A stretch of 64,000 nt of DNA from positions 1 through 64,000 of the forward strand of contig RCAB01000117.1 in assembly GCA_003640385.1 (NCBI GenBank). The letters are read 5' to 3'. The DNA is from Setaria digitata. Its lineage: Eukaryota > Nematoda > Chromadorea > Rhabditida > Setariidae. Below the pieces are notes generated by a model that was not told the DNA's origin, made no database searches, and saw only the letters and a program-made list of their open reading frames with translations. The translations under genes were made by a program, and so were the position numbers. Shown in pieces: positions 36,143 to 48,991 of this stretch (its first letter is position 1; every line of letters begins with the position of its first letter).

Positions 36143-39100
36143 CCGCTTGATGTGAACAGCGCATTATAATGGATTACCACGTTGAGGAAATGTCCCATTC
36201 AAATGTCTGCTGGAAACGGTTCGGTTCTTCCTTTCTTCTTCCATATTGCATCAGTAAAAAACAGGAAAGTGACTGGTCCATATGAACTTTCATATTATCA
36301 GTTTTCGTCAAAGGCTTGATCTCTGAATTAAATAGCAAGGTAATAAGCTAACGATTAGAAGTAAACAGCTCTAGGCTTCATGTGATGCGTTGATGTAAGA
36401 GGGCAGAAAAACTTGATGACATGAAGGGAAGAAGCATGTGTCGTGTGTTGTCGCCAACAATTCAAATTAATGTGAGATCGATCGGTGTTGGCTTACTTGG
36501 CTCAATAATGAAATCAGACAACAACGCCCTCACTGGTAACAACAACAACGTTTCCATCCGTCATCTGAACCAACATTCAAGGGTCACTTCTTGCTCCATA
36601 TATTTTCTGGCCACCTAATTAGCTATCACTGATGTCCAGATTCCCAGCTTATAGATAGATTCTTAACAGATTCCAAATTGGAACAGTCCATGTCAGAAGT
36701 GGCTTTGATAAATTTTTGCTAATTTCATAAAATGACGCCATTATACCCTGCTATAACGAACGAAGTATTTAATAAAAACGTTCACTTTTCCTTTCTGGAA
36801 TGTTTTACAAAGTACAATTAAGCATCCAGTTTACTTTTCATTCTCTCCGTTATCTCACCTATTTAAACGTAATTGCTCTCCTATGCTCATTGAATTCTGG
36901 TTTCATTTTCTGTCTTTCTAATGCTAAAATTTCTAGTCTAGAGCTACAGCACATCAGCGTTTCTCACTTCTGCGATGCATATGCACACGGCACTAATAAA
37001 CTAATAAATAAAGCACACTGGATATTGAATAAGTGAACTTAATAAAGGACAGTTATTTCACTATTGTCTCCAGGGACTTCACGGAGCATATTAAGTAAGT
37101 GGCAAAGTGAAAAGTGTTATGTAGTAGCGTAAATACTACGTGATCGTGATCGTACGAAATGTGTAAATTGCAGAGAGTAAGTCTTTCCTGCTAAAGGGGT
37201 TCATAAATCAAGTGCTGTAAACAACAATACCGATTGTTTTTTAACCAGCAAGGATTTTAAATTCTCACAAAGTGTGAGAGTTTTCTGATCTGTCTTCGTA
37301 CAGACTCACTCGTAGCAGAGTTGAAACTGAAAGAAGCAGATCTGAAAACTTTGAGCTTTTTTGTTGGTTCAAAACATTATTGCGTACTCGTTTGAGAACA
37401 TCCAAATCTGTATAAAGGGAAATAAATTTTTAGGCAATAGATTTGCTTATTTCTGTCTGTTATTAAAGGAGTAGTAATACCAGAAAATATGAAAGACTTT
37501 TATTTCATCACAGAAAGGTCAATTTTCGAATATAGAATAAAATCCACAAATTCCAAAAGTGTATGCGGGGGTTTTTCCGCGAATGGTACTAGACACGACA
37601 GCGAATATTTATAATTCATTATCAAGATTTATCAACTGAAATACAATGTCTATGAAAAAAATGAGACTCAGATTGAAATTGATACCAACGAAATACCTAT
37701 CATCAAATCTAAATGAGATCAAAAATTAGTGACTCATTTTTATCTTAAAATATTTGAAGACCTTTTTAGACAGATCATGTCCGATGTTTTATCCACAGTA
37801 TTTCAAAAAGAAGATGGCAAGAGAATGAACGGGACAAGGTCAACTCAACACATGATTAGATTGTGAAGGCAGGTAGTAATGAAAAACGAGAGTGATATGA
37901 GATTTGATCCAAATCAGTTCAAACGTTTCGACTGTTTGACAGACTAATTCAACCAATTGACAGAAAATTTTTGCAAAATGAGGATAAAAAGTATACATTT
38001 ACTAACTATCACCTTATGGAAAAACACCTGACCACTAAACATAGAGCGATGAGAAGCAGCCTCGTAGTAGACGAATTGATCGGCCAAAGTAGTGATGCCT
38101 AAGGCCCAAACTGGGCTTTGCCTAGTGAATTATTGCCTCGTTCTCGTACACCACTGAAAACGCTTCCTGAAAAATTTCTAACTCTCTGAGTTCGTAAAGT
38201 AGCTTCCAGCTGGTATAGAAAAGTTGTCAAAAATTGAATTTCGAAGGATAAATTCCTAAAAAATCCAAAAGTTTCCAAGAAATAAATATATATAAAAAAT
38301 GTAAGGATTAATTCATCATATTGACTTCGAAAAAGAATAAGTTTAAGGAATTATAAAATCCATTAATTCGGATACGATCATCAGATCAAAAAATGTCGCA
38401 TTTTGGATAAAATAATATATTTAATGAATACGTTCCAAATTATGTTAGAGATTGGACCCTTTCCTGATACGATAAGTGAATCGAGAAATGATCCCCTTTA
38501 TAACTTCAACACGTTACCACCTCTAAACATCGATTGAACAATACTTATAACTGACATGCATAATAATGTTTAAACCTTTTTTTAAACCATGACTGACAGT
38601 GTAAACTATTCGGTGCTCTGCCCTTTCATCTTGTGTTTCTCTGAGCATTTATTTGGCTGTTTCCACAACTAGAAGTAGCAGCGAAGGTTCAGGTCCCCGA
38701 ACATCAACAACTAGCTACCGATTACTTTTTCATTGTTCGTTAAATTTTGAAGGAAAGGATTATCATCGTGGATGACAAAGAAACTTCACAGAAATGGCCT
38801 CATCTGGAGGTAACACACGCGACTTCATGTCACCTTACGCATCTCAAGATCCTCCTGCGACAACTTCTTTCAAAAGGAAGAACAGTTGATTCTGCAACTT
38901 AATACGAACTTCCGGAACTCCCGCAAGGATACGTAGCATATTTCACGTTCAAAGTAATCATTTTAAATGCCAAAGAACCCTGTGTTTCTAAACAAAAGCG
39001 ACGACCCTACCTTATCAAATTTTTAAGGAAATCCTGTCATGTGGTGATGAAAACCGAACATTTCACTCCATTTAACTCAGAAAACCAACTGGAACACTGA

Positions 39101-40146
39101 AATGAACGTATGCTCCGTTAGAACCTCTACAATAATTACAGCATGATGTTACAAAAAAAAAAAAAAATTCAAATCCTTTTACTCGCATCCCACAATACGA
39201 ACAACTTTTTCCCCGTAATGTTAACAAACAACGTCTAGTAGCGGATACCTATAAGAAGAAATCCACTCAAGTACAAACACATCAATTTTTCCCAAATCAT
39301 TTCGGAAACAACTAGGGTATTATCCGATGCTTCTAACAGTGCATCCGCTACCGAAAAATGATGCGGAGAATAATAATGCCCAATACAACGTATAGAGCAA
39401 GCAATAGCTAGAACTTCATTAAATTCTTGTTTTGTGTTTCACGAAAGCGAAAAATAAAGGTAATAGCGTAGCAAACAAGCAATTTGATGATGAGGAAGTG
39501 CATTTCAAACCCCTGAAAACCCCAGTCCATTAATTCACAAAAAAGAAAAAAAAAAAAAAAAAAACCATCGTGGAGACTTAGCTCATCAACCCTCACTAAT
39601 TTTAAGCTGATTTAATAAAGCACATATGTAATTCCTATACAAATAAGCTTTACAGCTTTATTGGTACGACGTCATGTCCCAATGATATTTTGGAAATATT
39701 TTCATATAATATTTCTATAACAAAGTGCATACGAATAAATAAATAGGTACATATATGATCATGAACAGGTTATATTAGAATCAATATTCTTACAACACTG
39801 AAAAACACTGTGGGTTATCTCCACAATACAATTAAAAACTAAGAAGAGTTCTGTCGTCCCAACATTCATCAAAACCTTAATACCTAATGAAATATTTTTA
39901 GGTATTTGATATAGCACCTATAACCAACTAATAACTCTGAGCAGAAGTAGCAGTTAAGGAAACTCTAAAAATGAACCGAGGAAATTTGCACAAGCTTAAG
40001 TACTTTCAAGAATTGCGAATCCGGAATATGAAACACCAAGAAAAATTGGTGTGATCACAACATCTAAAGGCTTATTTTCTAGCTGCTTGTACAAAGCATC
40101 TCCATGAATTACAGTTTGGTATGATTAGGGAAAAGGAACTGCAAAA
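36143..40146. other. Intergenic stretch, no gene supported
   Basis: About 4 kb of AT-rich sequence downstream of NRBP1. Frames such as 36421-36618 and 36800-37036 (plus) and 39408-39596 (minus) have no domain and no splice partners. A-runs occur at 39150-39168 and 39548-39563. I found no transposon ends or reverse-transcriptase motifs. Confidence 0.55.
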
Positions 40147-43100
40147 TTACAGCGTGGATGTAGATGCTTTTTGACCTGCTTTTTCACCAGTCAAAGCACT
40201 ACCAGCTGTTTCCTTCGCGAGTGCTTTTGCAAATGCTTCTTCCACTCTCGCTTCATCGCTCTGTAAAATTTTTGAAAATAAGCAACAGGTATCATTTTTT
40301 CTAAAATTGAATTCTACAAAGTGAAGGGTTAACTGATCTTAAACAATAAAAGAAAATCAAAAAGTAGGAAACAAACGGACAACTAAGCCAAAGTCCAAAA
40401 ATAAAAGATCAGAGAACAACTGTACAAGCATAAATATAAGATGCCAAAAAACGATTAGATTTTGTATGAGAAAATTAATATGATGTACCTCAGCAATCAA
40501 ACCATGCTGCACTAATTCGGCTGCTAATATGCTTGCGGTATCACTATCAGTTATTTTTGCTGTCAACTGTCGGTTCATCATGTCATCTAATTGAACAATT
40601 AGTGTTATCAGTGATCCTATAATGAATGGTGAGTTTTTTAATTGATATTATTAAAAGAACAAGAGATTTACAACCTCAATTCGAATTTATGTATTCATGT
40701 CTGAATTCTAGATAGTGAAAAAGCAGATCAATGACTTGTATTTCTCGAAGTTACCGTTAAGTGTGACTGTGCATTTGATGATCGACCGGCCTTCTTTATA
40801 TTCCAACGGTGAATCCGCTGGAGGAGATGGTGTCGGCTCCGGTTTATCACCATCTGATCCTCTGTCTTCTACAAAAATTTGCAAGATAAATTAAACGAAG
40901 GAGCTGTTACGAACACCAGGCTTCCGTATACTAAGATTTCATTGAAAAGATAAGTGTTCAGTTTACTACATTTAAGGAAAAATATGCAAGCACCATGTTG
41001 TTGTTCGCCAACTATAGCAGATGAAGAAGTTGAAGCCATCATTTTCTGATGATGAGGAATAGGGGTAAATGCTATAAGTGGATATATTCCATTACTAACA
41101 TCTTCCAAAAATTTTTCCAGATCTATCTGAAATCAATCACAAATGAATATATCAGAATACTGCTTTTATAAAATGTGATTACGTGCAGATATTATCTTAC
41201 ATTCATTTAAACTAGATGTTTCCTAAACGATAAAACTATAAGGCATGATAAATTATCTAGAAGAATACCTGAAAAGAAGGAACTTGATTGTAGGCCAATT
41301 CGCGTAATCCTGATGTTGCTGCAATGCGATTCGGATCTTCTACATGTAGATCATCTTCGTTTAAACTGTCATTCAATTTCGATGAAACAATACAGTGAGC
41401 GGCCAATAATTTCAAAGAGTGAACCTGCGTTATTACGAAGAAGTTATTTAGCATTTTCTGAATATCTATCAACTGTTTTGATACGAGGTCTCATCACAGT
41501 GTCGTCAGCGACTTGTAACAGAATTGGAAATAGAGCAAATTTTTACGAAGTAATCAACTCTAATTAAGCTAAAGCTATCGCATCAATTCTGTTCACTTTA
41601 AATCATAAAAAAAAAAAAAAAAAAAACCGAAAACCAGAAACAAATGATCACCTCAAGAAGAATGGTATGAAACAATAAATCATGAGCAGTAGGCCTTTTA
41701 GATGGATCTGGATTCAAACAGCTTGCAATAAAATCCTGCAATACAATTTTTAAACCCTAAGCAATGAAAATACAAGATATGAATGCGAATTTTTATACAA
41801 AACAGAGAAATTCGAAAGATCAGAAAATTTTTTCTTTTGTTTTTCAGAATTTATAAAATTCTGTAAATTCCAAACTCAACCCAGGAAATTAAAAAAAACT
41901 AAAAGTACTGCAGGACGTTTAAATTTTTAAATTAATTGCAGCTGCCGATCCCTCACCTTTTGCATGGGATCTTCTAGCGATTCCAGTCCTCGTAGAACCA
42001 TCTCCTGTGAAACAATACTTGTTTCAACACCATTTGAGGAGCCGCATAAACCCATTGGTAAAGCCATCTGAAAAGATCAACAAAACAAAAATTATAGAGA
42101 ATTCAAGGATGCTTAGTAAAGAAGCACAAGGCCGGAACTGGAGGCAAATAACTCAGCCTATCTGTTTTTTCAAGCCTATTTGTCAAAAGTTGATGCCCAA
42201 CACTTAAGCCCATATTCGAGATTAAACTTGCCTCTAGCGCACATATTCCAAAGGAATAGATGTCAGCTGGCGGAGCTACAGCATTACAATCTGGAATCAA
42301 ACTATTAAAAATTAAAAAAAAAAAAAAAGAAAAGAGTAATCAAAACTGCAAAACAGCGCTTTTTGGCAGAGGAAATGGCATCCGTATCTGAAAAAATAAC
42401 AATTTAGTCCACGGAACCCGAAAATAAAAAATTATGAAAGACCCAACTTTCATTATGAGGCCAAAACGAAAATTGCAATCTTGATTACAGTTTCCCTAAC
42501 AGTACAATCCTCCAAATGTAAAACCTCACGTTCATATTCCGGTGCAATATAGTGCATATTTCTGATGTTCTCTTGAAATGTCTTCACATGATGTTGAATC
42601 GCAGTTGGAGCGACTGAAATGAAATGTGTATAAGTAGACACAGATTTCATTCATATTTAAAACAAGCAATCTAAGAAATATTAAAATTCCTCGTATCACG
42701 TATACTGAAGTAAAGAACCAAACCTAACTGTGATAATCTATTTAGTTCCTTCTAGACTGAGGTAAGGGAAAATTGATATTAGAAATTTAGATCAAAAAAC
42801 TAAAACGGTATGAGTATCTCACCACAACCGATCTTGATCAAACCATTATGCTGAATGAACATCGTATTGCAAGTAAGATTTGCGTGAACGACTGGAGGGT
42901 TACATGAATGTAAATAATTCAAAGCAGACAGAATTTGTGTAGTCCACTTTTTCCAGGCCTAAGAACAAATCAAACATACTATATATTGAAATATGCATAG
43001 AATTGCAGTGGAACCATTAAAACCGGGAGTTGAAACATGCTATTAAGAAAAAAAAAAAAAAAAAAAAAAAAGAAAAAGAATTCAGCCAGGTGCTATTTAC

Positions 43101-44886
43101 GGTAGTTAATGAGGAAGATTAGTCAAATCAACCTTTAGATTTAAAGCAGCTCCAGACTTGCGAGTGCGTTGTAAGAACCGCGCCAGTGAACCAGATGACA
43201 TATATTCTGTTATGAATATTATCTGAAAGAAAAAATGAAGGAAACTAACGTATCAGGCTTTGTCTGAAAATCTGAAACCTCCACAATAAAAATAAATAAA
43301 TAAAAAGGGCTTTTGCATGAAATATGTATTTTTGTACTCACATCACTGCGATGCTAATGAAAGGATAATATAAATGAAGTGGAAAAGACCAAAGTTGCGC
43401 CTACATTTAGCCTTCCCTGCTAATATTCAACAGTGGTTATGAGCAATCTGTTGACCTGTAAATTCTTTGTGACAGTGAATCGTCATCGAAAATAACAAAA
43501 AGACCCACAAAAAAAATTTGTCAACGACAAAAAATGTATTACATAATGCATTTTATATCACCATTAGAGCCACAATTCCTACGCATTCCTTTGTTTTTCT
43601 TCGAATCTTTGCATACGATTTTTTGAATAGGATGAATGAAGGAAGTGAACAAATTTATTGTAGCTTTCAAATTCCATAATGATTCAAATTTAAGCAAAAT
43701 GATCAAAATGTTGTATCTAAACGAACCCTTGGCTTGTCAGAGTTCGAGTCTGTCCAATACTTATGGAATTTAACAAGATTAGTGTGCACAAGATGAGTCA
43801 GCTTGTCGAAAACAGCATTTATATGTTCCTCTTGTGAACGAAAATTTTTGCGTTCTGAGAACAGGACCTCATTCCATACCACCTCGTTACCTGTTTCATT
43901 ATCCATTGCCAGGTAAGCATAATCGATACCAGGAACATCACGTTGTTTCACTTGCTCACGCCGCTTACTCCATCTTTTGCATGGACTTTCTTCTAGGATC
44001 TGGAAGAAAACAACTGTAACGAAAAAATTGGGCAAAGTTAAGCTGAGATTTCTTTCACTGGATAAAAATACATCAGGGGAAGAATATAATAAATTAGTAT
44101 ACTAAAAAAAAAAGTTCCGAAAATCTGTGAAGCAAAAACAGCATTGGCTGACATCAATTTCTGATGAAAGATTCTTATGCAGAAAGGCTAACATATCGTT
44201 TCAAGACTTTTAAAAGAAGAATAAAAGGTAGGGAAGAGTGTCAAAAACTTACCTCACCGTTTCAAGGTAAAAATGAGTATTTAAGGACATGGTTGCTGGC
44301 TAAGACATACTTACTAGAAACAACTGTTTTATGATACTAAAAATAAGTCCAGCATTGGATGATCAAGAATGGGCATCGCAAACTCACCTAACTAACGCGT
44401 CAGAAAAGCGATAACAGCACTTGTATATTCCATAATTTAAGATTTCTCCACTTAGAGAGCAAAACAAAACAGGAGAAACTAACTTTATGAAGAGAATGGA
44501 TTATTTTCTTTCTCATAACTACACAAGAAACGTTGACAAACCTCTTCAGCTCCTTCGCCTTCAGAATCACTATCTTTGTTATTATTGCCACCTTTTACAT
44601 CGTGAGCAAGTTTCGCTGTCGTATCAATTATATGTGAAGTTGCGGTGGAACCAACATTCGTTGAAGTTCCGGAATTCATGCTAACGACGTTAGTCGCTAA
44701 ACAACTGCTGCAGTTGCAAAGGCTCAAACTTTTTATTGCTTTCGCTTCGGAACGTACCACTGTAGCACTGCAGTAAAGCGCTGTTGATGCTAACGCTGCT
44801 ATGCAGCCTCCAGTGCAAGAAACTGCTGAGCAGCTTTCAAGACTGTGCCGATCATACGGCTTTAGCAATATAGAGGGACGATTCAA
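40147..44886 (-). CDS. NRBP1: NRBP1 pseudokinase ortholog
   Basis: Ortholog of nuclear receptor-binding protein 1, a cytoplasmic pseudokinase adaptor; predicted 606 residues. Exons, 5' to 3': 44542-44886, 43727-43999, 43133-43222, 42829-42958, 42530-42613, 42232-42290, 41957-42067, 41652-41735, 41269-41424, 40994-41126, 40755-40868, 40489-40616, 40147-40260; all phases agree. Residues 1-115 are a Ser/Cys-rich extension ending in an acidic DSDSEGEGAEE run. The family core starts at ILEESPCKRW and follows human NRBP1 almost residue by residue (VPGIDYAYLAMD, NLVKFHKYW, ITEYMSSGSL). The catalytic motifs are degenerate as in the family: Asn in place of the VAIK lysine (VVWNEV), HAN instead of HRD, and KIGVAP where DFG should be. 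The C-terminus has LEKFLEDVSNGIYPL and the leucine-rich AAELVQHGLI segment. The intron after 42232 uses a GC donor. Confidence 0.95.
43048..43071. repeat. Poly-A run inside an NRBP1 intron
   Basis: Twenty-four consecutive A on the plus strand, within the intron between exons 43133-43222 and 42829-42958. Similar runs of 15-20 A lie at 41607-41626 and 42314-42328, also in NRBP1 introns, where they read as T-rich on the coding strand. Confidence 0.9.
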
Positions 44887-47800
44887 CTTGACTGCTTCAA
44901 TGATTTAGAAGTTTCCACGACAGCACGATTTTGTCCGTTGAAAAGTTGAGCACCAGTGCTCCAGGCCAAGACAAAACCAGATTAGAAATTTGGCAAGAGA
45001 CTTGCAACGACCCAAGTCTTCTGACGTTTCTTCTGCTATTGCAACAGTATCAACGAGTTTTAGCCAACTGCGCAAAGAATAGATTAAAGAATTGTATAGC
45101 CAGATACGTACAACTTCCCTTGTAAGCGCACTTCCCAGATGCAAATGCAGTGATATCAACTCTGAAATGCAAAAAAGGAAGAAAAAAGCTTTGTGCACAA
45201 TAGCACTCAAATGCAGTCGTAGAAAACGAAACTTAACCCACGAAATCACCATTATTTCCGTAATGCATTGAAAGTTGCACAAGCAGTACAGTACTGTGCC
45301 ATTTAGTGTGCAGGAACATAATGCAACCAATGTTGCAAGAAAAAAAAAAACCTTCATTAACCCCGAAGAAATGCACCGTGAATGATGGCACCACCTGCCC
45401 AACACCTCTTGTTCTTGCGTGAAGAAAAAGGGAGAGAAATGTCATCATCATTTCTAACTAACACGAATGAAAATGGCAGCATACGGAGACAAAATTATGC
45501 TCCAAAGAAACCAGAAGTCCTACATTACATTCCACACATTTCAAGTAATTAGGTCACCCGTCGCTTTATAGTTTACTGTGAAACAAGTGTAACTTTGGCT
45601 CCTAGCTGAAGCAATTTCAGCTTTTGAGAAGAGAAACTTGTCCAGCAAAAGTACCACATAAAAAGAGACCTATCTTAAAAGCGGAGTAAACGAACCGCTC
45701 ACAACAAATGCCAAAGGAACAAATAATAATAGTCACGGGCGACTGAGGTCAGATCAATTTATTTATTGATCCATCCGGTTATGACTGACTTCTTACTAAT
45801 CTGCTGTCGGCCAACGTTCGCATCACTCAACAATCAGTAAACCCTCGTCGTTAAATTACAAGCATGGAGAATGAACACATGCAGATGATGCGAAGACGTC
45901 TGACTGCTTAAACAGTAGCTGGTTTCGTGGATCCACAAAAATGTAAACAAGACTCTATGCAGCACATAGCCAGTGTGCCTTTGATATTAAACATTTCAAG
46001 GACACTCTAAAACAATGAATGTCTCCACAACATTCACAGCAACTTTCTTACATTAGCTTCCGTACTACAGTGGTGTGATGATCAAGCTGATGCACGATGT
46101 GTGAAACAAACTGTACTATCTTGAACCGTTCTTATCGGAGATCTGATAGCAAAATTCCCTATTAATGTATTAGATAAAAAAACTGTGCGTAAATCTGTGG
46201 AAGTTTCATTGCAATGACGGGATCTGCAAAAAATAAGGGCACTTCACAGGGAATGTTCGAGCGAAAGCGCAAAATGCAGATGTACCGATTGCTGTTTGTT
46301 CTTCATAAAAAACTGGGACGTGGAGCACCAAAAAATACATGTTGACGAACAGATGCATCTCTAAAACCCTGAAATTGCCTACACCCACTCCAACATGGCT
46401 CTACCTGTTGCTGCTGAACGTGAGGATGTTGGAGTAACATCTCTCATCACTGGATTCCTCCCATATACACAGTAATCAAATCACACTGGACATGATAAAT
46501 TTCTACGCCAATAACTGATTGATGTTCCAATCATTCCACATCAGCAATAAATCATAAACTGGTTCAGTGCATGTGTGTCCAAGGAAGGATTGCATACGAA
46601 ATGCAACAGATCTAAACCTTACAGTTGAATAATATTCATGCCAATATGTGATGTATGCATAATGGGAGTGAGTTATTACAGTCTCTCAAGAACAAATAAA
46701 CTACCAGCTACTTTCTCACTACATTAGAAGCACTTGAAGAAACAGTCATTCTCGAAAAGTACATTCATTTACTGAGCTCAAATATCCCAAACTGCTCCCT
46801 TTCTGACAGTGACAGAAACTTGGGAAGAAAAATTTCGGACTTGATCTTTCGCAGCCTGCTTGGAATAAGACTTTTCGAGTCCCTTCGCCCCTCTGTCCAT
46901 TGGACATTACTAGACTTTAATTCTATGAAGTTATGATCATCATAGAACCTAAGTAGTACAAAAAGCAGGTTAGTTCGAATCTCTGAACAGGGATGAAGCA
47001 TTCGCAAAATCGAAAAAGTTCTCAGCAGGTTCTTGAGTCAAGCTGAAGAAAAAGATGAAAACCGCAATCGGTTCCTAAACACGCTCAACGATAAGTAGCC
47101 TCAAATCGATGAGCTTTCACCCCCTTCCACAGAAGTAAATTCAAATGTAGCTCAGTGCACAGCTTTCCATACGTTTCCAAGAGGAAGTGTTATCCGCGCA
47201 CCTTGAGCATCACCAAATGCGGCTGATCACCTCACAGTTCTCGAAAAGAGGAACGAGTTGGTAGCAGAGTGGGTTAATGAGGAAGACAAGTTAGACACCA
47301 ATCTGACAAGAGGACGGTAATAACGAGGGATCCTGCTCACTACACTAACAAAGGACCGGACCGTGAACCGTTCGCGTAGATAGTCGTACCCTAGAAGGGG
47401 AGAATACGACTGCTCACTGATGGTGGTACCCACTTAATCAATAAAGCAATCAATCAATCGATGTTATAGAGAAGGACAAGTGAAGGTAAAGTGACCGCGG
47501 CACACCGGGACACCTAGATGGATCGATGACCCCGGAGCTGTGACCCGCGGGTTGATTGCTCGTCCACGCGCGCACCCGCCCTGCACATATAATGCCCACC
47601 CCCTGCTGCTCTCCTCCCACAGACAGACTGACAGACGGCCCTTCGTCCACGCCACGCCCCCACCCACGTTAATCGATACACAAACAGGCGTCCGCCGTCT
47701 AGACGTTCTCTTCGGTTTGTAGTGTTAGCAGTGGCTGCTGGCAGTGTGCCAATATGTCGCCTTGAGTCTCTGAATCGATGATGCAGCGCTGGGTGTGGAG

Positions 47801-48991
47801 AGAGTAATTGGTACACGAGAGAGGTCAAAGATTGGAGAGCAGCTGGGTCAGAGGTCAGGCGTCGTCGTGCAGTGCTATGTGTGAACACTGATAGGCTGAC
47901 TCATTCATGATGAGGGAGGGCACTTGTGTTTCAGAAGGTTTGTTTACAAACGCGGGACGCGTGGATAGCATATACGTCTCGTCAGAGCTCAGAAACCCCA
48001 AATACTGGAGACGTATCTTACGTTTGCCTTCTGCCTTCAATATTGCAATGTACAACTTTCACTCTCATCTCAGCGATGCACCTGCGACATCTATTTCTCA
48101 GATGTAGTGAGAACTGTCTGTTACTCACAAAGTGAACTGCTGCGGCACAAAAAAGCAAGTCGTGTGGGTCACACTTAAAACGTCTCCTGATATTACGAAA
48201 AGTATCCTTGTGGAAGAGTGTAACAATGAGAGGTGAAGCTCTAAGCACTCAAAAACGTGGGTACACAATGACAACTGAGATATTCTGGGAAACTCACATG
48301 CAGAATGCTTCAAAGATCCCTTTTGTCAACAGCATTCAGAGAAAGAAACCTAAGCTGTTTCTCCAAGCAATAAATTTTTCTTGCTTTGGCGGCACAAGCC
48401 GAAGTATACTTCACAACACTAGGGTCCGCCAAAAATAGCGGCTATCAAAGCTGATAAGAAGCAAGAAGTTATAATAAATAGTTACTGTTTACTTTGTCAA
48501 CAGATTTTGTACATGCTCTCGGAACTACACCTACATTCATTTTACGGACCTCAATAATCACAATAAGGCAAAGATGATCAGATCCTAGGTATAAGCAATG
48601 GATATGCTTGATTTATGCAGAACTGTGTTTGCTACTGTTCGGTGGACTAATAGACTTAAACATCTATTCACAAATAAAGATTAACGACAGCGCGGTGAAA
48701 AATAGTATTACAGATTACAGAATTATCAATTAAATTCGCTATGATTGGGTTCGTGTAAGACTAGTAATAGCACAAATGATAAGGCAAACTGCAATGTATA
48801 CGACCTCGATCAGGGAGCTAGTGGATGTGCTATACGTACCTGTCAATGATGTCAAGGACTGTAGTCCTTCTAAGCACTAATGTTAGATAAGCAGTAATTC
48901 AGTAAGAAAAAAAAGGATAAGAACGAAAGAACGAATATTCAGTGTTCGCTTTTAATCTTTTTTTTTTAATCTTAATCTAATTTTGATGTCC
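44887..48991. other. Intergenic region upstream of NRBP1
   Basis: Lies between the NRBP1 start and the 3' end of the ferrochelatase-like gene (both minus), so it should carry the NRBP1 promoter and 5' UTR. Overlapping frames at 44905-45405 and 47227-48313 on both strands have no domain. A GC/CpG-rich segment at 47500-47750 stands out and is listed separately. Confidence 0.5.
47500..47750. promoter_or_regulatory. GC/CpG-rich segment, possible promoter
   Basis: This block is much richer in G, C and CpG than anything else in the window. It contains CGCGCG-type runs near 47567, CACCC/GC-box-like motifs near 47650-47670 and an ATATAAT near 47585. It lies about 2.6 kb upstream of the NRBP1 start codon and about 1.3 kb past the ferrochelatase-like coding exon boundary. 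Overlapping frames on both strands here are long only because GC-rich DNA has few stops. A distal promoter or CpG-rich regulatory element for NRBP1 is the simplest reading. Confidence 0.35.

Noticed and set aside
44905..45405. 166-codon minus-strand frame
   Set aside because: Hydrophobic Cys/Phe/Leu-rich chance frame, contiguous with no splice partners, just upstream of the NRBP1 start.
47227..47888. Overlapping frames of 66-124 codons on both strands
   Set aside because: They coincide with the GC-rich block, where stops are rare on both strands, and overlap each other in several frames. No family is recognisable.
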